Source of the DNA: Diphasiastrum complanatum
Taxonomy: Eukaryota > Streptophyta > Lycopodiopsida > Lycopodiales > Lycopodiaceae
NCBI GenBank assembly: GCA_029204225.1
Contig: CM055096.1
Span: 64,471,370 to 64,535,369, forward strand
Reading direction: 5' to 3'
DNA length: 64,000 nt
Part shown: piece by piece, positions 55,270-64,000 of the stretch
Layout of the letters: each line of letters starts with the position of its first letter
Numbering within the stretch: position 1 is the stretch's first letter
Program-made: the position numbers and the translations under genes
Notes under the pieces: model-generated
Seen by the model: only the letters and a program-made list of their open reading frames with translations
What the model was told of the DNA's origin: nothing
Database searches by the model: none

Positions 55270-58199
55270 TAGGCTGCACTAGAGTCCATATTGACTTCTT
55301 AAGCACTTGATCTTTGTGGAAAATTGGTTCTCCTTTGCATTCTTGAACTTAACAAAGACATCATACACTTCATCTTTTCTCTTTAGTAGATAGATCCAAT
55401 AAAATCTACTAAAATCATCAATGAAAGCTACATACATCTTAGCTCCACTATTGCGAATTGTAATAATACCATGAATATCCAAATGTACAACTTAAAAAGG
55501 CTTTGTAGATCTAGTTTGAAGGTCATCTATGAGACTTTGACAAAGCACAAGACTCACAACAATGATTGATACTTTTAAGGAACTTGGAAGACCTATCACA
55601 ACCTTCTTTCTAGCCATTACCTTCAATGACTTGAAGCTGAGGTGTCCCGTGCTTTTATGCCAAACCTCTTGAATAGGTATTTGCTCTCTTGCAACACATC
55701 CAACTTGCTTAGCAATAACACAAGCATCTAGTTTGAACAAGTTCCCTTGTCTTTTACCTTTTTCAATCAAGACATCCTTCCTTTTGATCATACAAGCATC
55801 TCCATCAAACTCAACTTTGAGGCCTTTACTTAGCAATTGACTCACACTAAGCAAATTCTTGGTAATAGATGGAATGAACAAAACATCCTCCAAATGAACA
55901 TTCCTATTTGTAGATAGAGAAATAGGAATTGTGTGTGCCATCATTGGCCATGTAGATCACCCTCTTGTCATCTCCATATGCCAACAAAGAAGTGAAGTAC
56001 TCTTTGTGAAAAGTCATGTGTGAACTTTCTCCACTATCAATCCACCATGGATCTAGATCTCCATCATTAGCAAGCATACATGAAGACATCAAAAAGCATC
56101 ATCATTTGCATCTTGAACATCCAAACCATCATCATCAAGAGTAAGATTACCTTGCTTGTCTCCTTGATCTCTCTCCTTCTTGTAGCACTCACTTGAAAAG
56201 TGTCCTTTGATGCCACAATAGAAGCAGTTGAGCTTTGATCTATCTTTCTTTTTGCCATTTGAAGAAGCCTCCCCTTGAGTCCTTTAGACCACTTACTTTT
56301 GCTTTTCCCCTTGAATTTTTCCTTGATGAACATAGCCTCCTCTCCAACTTGAGATGTTGATGAAGATCCACTTCTTGCTTGAAGCCTATATTCTTCATTG
56401 ATCAAGATCTCTTGAAGATCAATCAAACTTGACAAAGTCTTTTGAATAGCAAGACTTTGAACAATGTTAGCATGAGCATCCAACAATCCATTAAGAATAG
56501 CTTGAACAAGCTCTCCTTTCTTAATGCTTTCATCAATACAAGCTAACTCATCATTCAATGCTTTCACTCTCAATATAAAAGTATTTGGACTTTCTTCACT
56601 CTTTTGCAAACAAGAAAAGATTTGCCTTCTTAGATTCAACACTCGAAAAGTAGACTTGGATTCATAAAGCTTCTTCAATGAATCTTAAACATCCTTTGAT
56701 GAAGTACTCTTACCAACTTCCTTGAGAAGCTCATTGGTAATATTCATCTTTATCATGTGTAGAGACCTTTTGGCTCTCTTGTCATACCTCATTTGATCTT
56801 GTTGTGTTGCTGGACTCTCATCCAAACCTACAACAATATCCAAAACATCAATCATCTCAAGATTCAGCGATTCCATTCTCACTTTCCACAATGAATAGTT
56901 ACTTGAGGTAAGCCTATCATTGGCTTCCAACATGACTCCACTTGATGTAGCCATGTAGCAATGACCTTATCCTCTCTTTCAACCTGTTTCAATGCACAAA
57001 TTACTCCTTTGAACAACAACAAATGTTTTCAAAAGGAAATCACAAAGATATGAAACTTCTCAATTCTCTACTAGCACTTATACCAAGCAAATCAACACAT
57101 AGAATAGTGAAATTTTGATCAACCTGTTATCTATCCTCAATTTAATAACTCTTGCCACTTCCTAAGATTGAAACACACTCAAATGAAGTTCGGTAACCTC
57201 ACAATCTAGAGATCCAATCAATATTAGGGTTTTGACAAAATCACAAAAAATTGAATATCTCAAATTCTACATGCAAATGCCAAAAACTTGATATGCAATC
57301 TTATAGCCACCACTTAGGCTTTTCCAATGCTCTAAAAATCGGCCATTTCCAGTAAGTATGTTTGGAAATTGGAATTGATCAATAATATAACTCTATATAG
57401 GGTTTTGATCTACAAAAAATTCAATCTACATATGCAAGAAACTCGATTTTGGTGTAGAATCCAATCTAGCATGCTCTAGCATTGATATCTTCTCCAAATC
57501 ATTGATAGATGTGTATGCTTTCTTCATAACCTGAAACACAAGCTCTGATACCATGTGAAAGTTTTTAGATTATTAACATCCAAACCTACTAAATGATCTT
57601 TGGTTAGAAAAACAAGCAATTCACCAATCTTGACAATGTAGAAAAATCAGCATGTACACTAAGAATGAGATGCAAACTCTAATAGATCTTAATCAAACAT
57701 GAACCAAAACATAAAATAAAGTTGTTGTCTATAAAATAACATTAAGCTACTATATTTCACACGTGTGGATTTGAAAATAGCAATAAATGAACATTCTACA
57801 TACAAAATTGCAAGATATCACAAGTATAGTGGACCAATGGATAGTAGAACCCAAGAGAACCATGTTTAAGCATGAATGAGATAAGAGAGAGAGAATTGTA
57901 TCTCTTACCATGAGTTACATCCTTATATATAGGTCCAAACCTAAATTCAAACTTGGTTTTCCACCATAGTAGAAAACCCTACTATTATTGTGACTAGATT
58001 CAATGTCTTTACTACTCAAATTTGAATCTACTAAAACTCGTGTAATATGAATTCCCACACTTTTCAAAAATGTTTATTCAAATGCTTTTAGACTAATATA
58101 ACTTTGAAAAGTCAAACTCTAAGTCTAATATGAAATTGGCCTCAAATGCCAAATAAACAAATGTAGCAAATATGACTAAACTAGTTGAAATCTCTCACA
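55270..58199 (-). mobile_element. Ty1/copia element B (5' LTR, PBS, gag, protease, broken integrase)
   Basis: A 646-bp LTR (57554-58199) starts TGTGAGAGATTTC and ends CTTTCACA on the minus strand. The primer-binding site TGGTATCAGAGC follows at 57553-57542. Gag begins at 56954 (MATSSGVMLEANDRLTSSNY) and continues after a stop at 56678-56067. Protease sequence spans about 56092-55900 (WWIDSGESSHMTFHKEYF, with Glu for Ala next to the active site) and 55944-55492. Integrase stops at 55279 after FIDDFSRFYWIYLLKRKDEV and CLRSQYGL, where element A has CLRSDNGG. The 3' half and 3' LTR are missing. The LTR abuts plus-strand copia sequence at 58200, indicating insertion into an older copia. Confidence 0.85.
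57542..57553 (-). promoter_or_regulatory. Primer-binding site of element B
   Basis: TGGTATCAGAGC on the minus strand, immediately internal to the LTR, complementary to the initiator-Met tRNA 3' end. Confidence 0.85.
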
Positions 58200-59290
58200 T
58201 CATCTACTCCTATATTGAAGTTAGGGCAAAACTTTCAAAGTATGATGACAACAATTCCTATTATGCTACTGAGTATCATTCATTAGTAGGAAGCCTTATC
58301 TATTTTACAACTAGTAGACCAAACATTGGTTATGTTGTGGGTCTAGTAAGCCAATGCATGCATGCACCAAAGCAGTCACATTGGAAAGCCACCAAGCGTA
58401 TTTTTAGATATGTGAAGGATACGAAAAGGTTTGGCCCACTTTATTACTAAGATGATAATCATGTGAAACTTGAAGGCCAGGTCGATGTAGATTCGGGTGG
58501 AAATATGGATGATAGACGATCCCCACTTCAAGGTATGTTATTCACATTGGTAATGGCTGTTTTTCTTGGTCCAACAACAAGCAGAATACATTGGCCCTAT
58601 CATAGAAGTTGAGTACAAATCTTTGGAGAGTGTTGTACAGGAAGATGTTTGGTTGGGAGAGCTACTTACAAAGATTGAAATTCAGCATGACTCTAGGAGT
58701 ATCATTTTTTGTGATAGCCAGAGTGGCATACAACTTGTAAAAAATCATGTTTATCATGCTGGGACTAAACACATAAAAATTAAGTATCAACATGTGCTTA
58801 GTAATGAAATTAATATACTGCACTCAAGTATTGTAAATCAAATATCTAATTTTCTTACAAAACCCTTGAGCAAGGACAAGTTTGAGATGTTTAGATATAA
58901 GCTTTATGTTTATGACATTGAGAGCAAACTTAAGCTTTAGGGAGAGTGTTGGAATTGAAAGTTCAAGTTTACTATGACGGTAGAAATTCGTCAATACAGT
59001 ATTTTCCATTTTTGACAATGTAGAAATTCGTCAGTACAATATTTTCCATTTTTGACACACGTCCTTGTCGTCATGGGTAGAATATGTTATGTATGTGCCA
59101 CATAGTGACACAGGTGTCGGGACTTGGTCCCGTTGGTGGCAACCTTCTTGCCATGTAGGACTGCCCCAAGACTTTTTATGTATATAGTAGTTACTATGAT
59201 GAGAGAAATACCACACGCTTTCAGTTTGGCTTGAATATTGTCTTGCTAATGAGCTTGATAGCTTTTGTTGTTTGGTAGCATTGTGCACGT
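58200..59290 (+). mobile_element. Ty1/copia 3' end: RT/RNase H, polypurine tract, LTR
   Basis: 58215-58450 reads YYATEYHSLVGSLIYFTTSR and SQCMHAPKQSHWKATKRIFR. After stops, 58566-58940 gives EVEYKSLESVVQEDVWLGEL, IIFCDSQSGIQLVKNHVYH and QISNFLTKPLSKDKFEMFRY, the copia connection/RNase H region. AGGGAGAG (58939-58946) is the polypurine tract, followed by an LTR start TGTTGGAATTG at 58947. The LTR carries a 45-bp imperfect tandem duplication (58976-59058); its end near 59290 is a guess. Element B interrupts its 5' side. Confidence 0.75.
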
Positions 59291-61204
59291 CTTCAAGGTC
59301 ATGTCAGTTTGAACTGTAGTGATCACCTTAATGGTGCTTGCTAAGGGGAGGTAATAGCTTGCACTAGTTTTTCCTTCAACATAAGAAGATTGTTTGCCAA
59401 ATTTTGATGTGCCACCATAGTTTTTATTATTATATCTTGAGACATAACAATTTCAAGATTGGACATAAGTAACACCAATACCATATTCAAACGTATAATA
59501 AAGCATATTGAATGATATGAATAAGGAAACAAGGTGATTTGAAATATCACAGGCCAAAGTTGATTTTAAATATCACACTAAGCTTTGGTGTGTGAGCTCA
59601 ATATACATTCAAATAGTTAAAAGTGAAAAAACAATGATTTAGATTTAAAAGAATAAACAAAAGTGAAAAATGATTTATAATGCTCAAAGTCACCCAAGAG
59701 TGACAACTTTTAGCAAATCATCATAGCTAAACAAAATTAATAGTCTTTTGTCCACCAAAAAACCTGCGTTATGTGAGAATTTATATACTCTAAAATCTAT
59801 ACTTTGCACTTGCTTATATACAAACATTGGCCTGTGCAAGTCTAGATGCTCTTGAGTCCATACTAATTAGTGTATCTGGCACTGGACTGATTCAATCAGG
59901 AATGTCGGTGCTTATAGCTGGAGATTTCACTATCTACATCCTACTGTGATGTGGACAAGGGTGAACCTTGGTGAATGCTGTATTGCGATTTGACATTCAC
60001 TGGGGAAATAGATTACATACAAGCTTTATACAATACAGCCTCTTAATTATACAAGCTGGTGTTGAGAAATAAAGAGCGATTTCATTGCTTTAAGGATCAA
60101 AGACAAGTCGACGAGCATTCGCTGTCCCACCAATATCGCCATCTATATTGCGCTTTTGCTTTAAGGTTGTAGCTAAAATAGAGATGTTACTGCCAATAGT
60201 CGTTGCATGACATAACGCTGCATCAGTCACGTGGTCCGTTGGACTTGGTAGCTTCGGGAAGGAGGAGGAGGGCAGCGGCGCCTCATGATCTTATATATTT
60301 TCTGCTTTTCGTTACAGCGCTTTTCTGAGTTACCGATGGAGACTAATCACACCGACGTCAAGCTATAATTATCTGTTGTCTACTTTGTTGTATAATGTCA
60401 ATCTATTCTTGAGCAGTGTTCTGAAGTATTTTACTGAAACTACCTTTTCAGTTGAAATTCCATGCGTAAAGATGGTCCAAACTTCAGACGCCTTTGCAAA
60501 CCAAAGATCTTCTAGAGCTTTCCCAAGCTTAAATCATGATATTCTATTTGTAGATTCATTATTGAACTACCTTTTTATTTGTTTTAATCTCCCTTGCTCT
60601 CACTTATACCTTCAGAGCAGATTCTCTTTCGCTTTTATCCAACCAATGCCAAAGTGTGTATGTCTACGGGAACTGGAGACAAACCATGGTTCCCAGGAAA
60701 ATTAAAGTAATACCTCATATCTTTGCTTTAATATATATATCTGAGAGCCACAGAGAATGATTCCTGCAGTGAGTGGGTCGGCTGATCCTATTCAAAGCAC
60801 AAGCTATAATTACGAGGCTAGAATTTTCGTGGATCAATGTGTTCCACAGGTCATTGACTTGAGCAACCGGATAAGTTCTAGGCGTACCCCTTTGCATCAT
60901 CGGATGGCTCCATCAGGCTGATGCTGGGAGAATTTATACTCATCGTTCTTAATCACCGTGCAGTTATCGAATTCCAGGATCTGCATATGAAATTCGACCC
61001 CACACGGCCATTTAGTCTAGATCGTAGTCCATCTTCCTCTATTGGCGTGAGAGATCCGCACCCTTTCTTTATTTTTCCATCGCTATTGGTCCCTGTCACC
61101 TCTTTTCTGAAAGCTACTAGAAATATACTTACTGATTGGGATCGTGTTGACGACGTAAGCTATAGAATCTTTGAACGCAATCGCTCAACGGAAACGCGCT
61201 TTGG
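59291..61204. other. Spacer without supported gene
   Basis: Short open frames only. No exon series with matching splice phases was found. Confidence 0.35.

Positions 61205-61246
<42 letters not shown>
61205..61246. repeat. (CT)n microsatellite
   Basis: About 21 CT units. The Ser/Leu frames through it are artefacts. Confidence 0.95.
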
Positions 61247-61249
<3 letters not shown>

Positions 61250-62841
61250 CATATGTTTCCCTTTGTCACCAGTACTTAGCCCTTAAGATCCTTTTTTGTC
61301 AATTGATTCTTCTCTTGCAATCAATCCTTGCACTCAAGGCTGGAACTTTAGAACACATTTTAGTAGGCTTTATCTTTCTCCTTTATCTTTATAATCTGCA
61401 TAATTGTCCAGCTTTTGTCCCATCTTCTCTCTTCACAATTCTCCTGCTTTTATGGCTGGAAGTTGGGACAAAAGCATGTGGATGCATAGCATTATGCCAA
61501 AAAGCACATAAGAAAATAGTGCTCATAAAGCTCACAGGCTTTATGATGTAAAGTCATGCACATAAACTCTAATTGATAAATGTCATCTAGACATCGATTA
61601 TAGGGTTTTGGCAAGCATTGGTTACCACTAAAATGTTATTTTTGCATCATAGTGAATTTTCTTTCCTCTATTTGATACATGTAAGGGAGTTAGCCTTGAC
61701 ACCTTTTAGGTCGGCCTTGACACCTTGGGCTCCTACTCTTGGACATAGTCCTCATAAGTGTAAATCCATCTTAGTAGGCCTTTATCCCTCACCTAAACCT
61801 AAATTTTAATTTGGTTTCTTTGAGCCCAGAATTTTCAAATTTTCATTATGATGACTAGCTCAAAAATAAAGAGATTAAGCTATGTATGGATAGATCTTGA
61901 TGTTAGCTTTCTGAAGGTACTGATTACTTTTCATTTAGATCATTATTAAGGAAGTTATGTTTATTCTAGTGTGATTGGGTCAAGATTGGCAAATTTCAAA
62001 AAAAAATCTTCATATATCGAGTGAAAGAGGAGATTTTCAAAGTTTCTATTTTGAACTTTCCTTGTTGTTGTAATTTTTTCACATTTTTCATTTTAAAGTT
62101 TGTGTTAAAAAAAAAAAACCAAGGCTTGCCTTAGAAGTTGTGCCCCAAAACACTCGCTAGGTATTTTTTATTTTGCTATTTTAAATTTTAAATATATTTT
62201 TTTAAAATTTCTTGATAAAAAAAAATGCTCACCTACGCGCCATGGCCCTTCAATTCTTCTTAAACACTCACCTTCATTTCCTCAGAGCCAACTTGCTCGC
62301 CTATGCCCCTCTGATATGATATGTAGCTTGGAAATAAATTTGATGCTATTTTACATGCATATGATGTTCATTCAAATCGCCACTCAATGATCTTAAATTA
62401 TTGTTGAGCATATATTCACTCATCGTATTAATTATGGGTTTAAGTGGGTGGAGAGAGTTTAAGAGCTTCTTAAGAGTTAATTTCTTTCTACATTGAACTT
62501 TTCTTTCAGCTTTAAAAATAATTTCTTATATCCTTTGTATTTGACTTGGTGGACCTTAGCCCACAAAATCCATATAAACTCCAAAGTTTAATTACCTTTT
62601 ATTTGCAAAATGGAGCCTGACTTTGATTCTAATCTTGAATATGACAACGAATATAAATATGAGGATCAATCTAACCGTGACTATGGAGATTAGTTTCATG
62701 GGCACAGTAATGGTGAATCCAATCCAACATGTGTCATATGGAGACTCTATGAAACAACATGAGAAGCATTCTAATAACATAATGAGTTGTGCAATAATCA
62801 GAAATGAAGAACTACATGGCATTTTGACTATTCCTACTTAT
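61247..62841. other. Spacer without supported gene
   Basis: AT-rich. A short open stretch at 62610-62690 (MEPDFDSNLEYDNEYKYEDQ) ends quickly and is unassigned. Confidence 0.35.
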
Positions 62842-64000
62842 TGTCACGGGCGCGTGTGTGGGACTGATTCGTGTTCGTCCACTTCGTCTTCTTTATCGCG
62901 AACAATTTTCTGTCTTTTAATTTTCTTTTGTGCGGAAGCCGTTACAGGATCCCAGACACTCGACTACGCATCACAGGATATATTTTATTCTAGCAATCAT
63001 GACACACAGCACAAGAAGAGATGTACGAAAATAGAGTGACTGTATTATTAGGTTTTAGTTTAGAGTGAATTCGTCAGTGTCTCGCTTGTTGGCGGAATGA
63101 CATTCTAGTCTTTCATTGTGTTTTGCTCGCTGGCAGACTTTCATGCACGGCTATGGTGTCTTTACTTTCTTACTCTATTCGCTACGTCTCTCTCTGTCTC
63201 TTACAGACCTCTGTATTCACATATTATTGTTATGATCCAGAGAGGATCGTTTATACCTCCACTATGTGGAGTTTACAAGATAGCTAAACATCGAATCACA
63301 TGACTAGTTAACACTAATCAACTAGTTAGTTAGTCTCCGTCGTTGCTACTCGTTTCAGTTGGGCGTGAAGTCCGTTAAGCTGCCAGCTGGTAGCGCGAAA
63401 GATTTTTTTTCGTCTGATTCGTAATCTCCCGTTTGCTTTCGTTCTTTTCGTTTCTTTTCGTGGTTTTCGTTTCGCGTCCCTTTTGCGGTTTGCAGTCTTG
63501 GAGGTGTGTTTGCGATTTGCGATTGATTCACGAATCTTTCGTGCTTCGAGTCAAAGACACGTTGACTATCACGAATTGTTCTCGTTCGACCTTCATGTCT
63601 TGTTCGTGCTGCAACAAAGTTGCACGAGTTCACCATTTCTAACACTCCCTCTTGAACCTTGAAGCTTTGTTCGTTCAATCCAATTGTCTCTCTTTGCTTG
63701 GTAAAGAGTGGCTTGTCGAGCGGTTTCGTGAGGAGATCTGCAATCATATTTTTTTATTTTATGAACTGGACCTGGAGCTCTCCTTTCGAGATCAAATCTC
63801 AAATATGATGGTACTTTAGAGGAATGTGCTTTGTCTTTAAATGGAAGACAGGATCCTGGGACACATAGATGGCACTTTGAGAGTCCATCCTCATCTTGCT
63901 TGGCCCCTCTTGTGGTATCCCGATTGCCTCCAATATCATTTGCAGCCACACTACCTCATTCGCCACTTTTGAGACTGCGACATACTCAGCTTCGCAAGAG
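62842..64000 (-). mobile_element. Ty1/copia 3' end running off the window (RNase H plus LTR)
   Basis: From 64000 leftwards the minus strand reads SCEAEYVAVSKVANEVVWLQ, MRMDSQSAIYVSQDPVFHLK and then, after stops, MIADLLTKPLDKPLFTKQRE, the copia RNase H C-terminus. A polypurine tract GAGGGAG precedes an LTR that starts TGTTAGAAATGG at 63644. The LTR probably ends CGTGACA at 62842 (803 bp, ends TG..CA with a short imperfect inverted repeat). Two internal stops show that the coding part is dead. The rest of the element lies beyond the window. Confidence 0.8.

Noticed and set aside
60921-61286. 121-codon plus frame ending in a CT tract
   Set aside because: No homology recognised and a third of it is microsatellite.

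Overview
This is land-plant nuclear DNA: AT-rich, intron-rich, full of decayed Ty1/copia elements and very long AG/CT microsatellites. The protein-coding genes are of plant type: a GT8 glycosyltransferase, a SULTR sulfate transporter and a CNOT4-type RING protein. Their introns are long and loaded with transposons. A fern or other large-genome seedless plant would fit, but that placement is inference only.

Three genes look intact, and their models were built by hand by matching splice sites and phases. (1) On the minus strand at 6580-8318 is a two-exon RING finger protein of 429 aa. (2) On the plus strand at 24034-33093 is a six-exon GT8 glycosyltransferase of about 459 aa. Intron 2 of this gene carries a decayed hAT transposase, and intron 4 carries a copia 3' end and a palindrome-ended MITE-like element. 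(3) On the minus strand at 40099-46754 is a thirteen-exon sulfate transporter of 695 aa (SULTR, probably group 3) with a C-terminal STAS domain and a MITE-like element in intron 3. These genes have no evident functional link to each other.

Between them lie gene relics. The most striking is a histone H3-like pseudogene (18374-19264, minus), colinear with the H3 fold without gaps but with three in-frame stops and a long open Ser/Pro-rich tail. There is also a two-exon 3' gene fragment (16385-16723, minus) with a decayed copy beside it, an unrecognised broken gene (14.4-15.5 kb, plus), and an exon with a 35-bp frameshifting tandem duplication (13.1-13.4 kb).

Layout: 0-1 kb is a CT-flanked dispersed repeat with an inverted relative at 21.3-22.1 kb. 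1.3-4.6 kb holds Ty3/gypsy debris. 5.7 kb has a tRNA-like SINE candidate. 6.6-8.3 kb is the RING gene. 9.5-12.5 kb is a copia element with an in-frame integrase deletion. 13-20 kb holds relics and an LTR-like block. 20.3-20.9 kb is a copia gag scrap. 24-33 kb is the GT8 gene. 35.1 kb has a small tRNA-derived retroposon with a perfect 16-bp target duplication. 37.1-39.2 kb is a plus-strand copia relic. 40.1-46.8 kb is the SULTR gene. 48.2-49.2 kb is a degenerate ~280-bp tandem array. 49.9-59.3 kb is a cluster of two minus-strand copia elements and two plus-strand copia fragments. 62.8-64 kb is the 3' LTR and RNase H end of a copia element that runs off the window.
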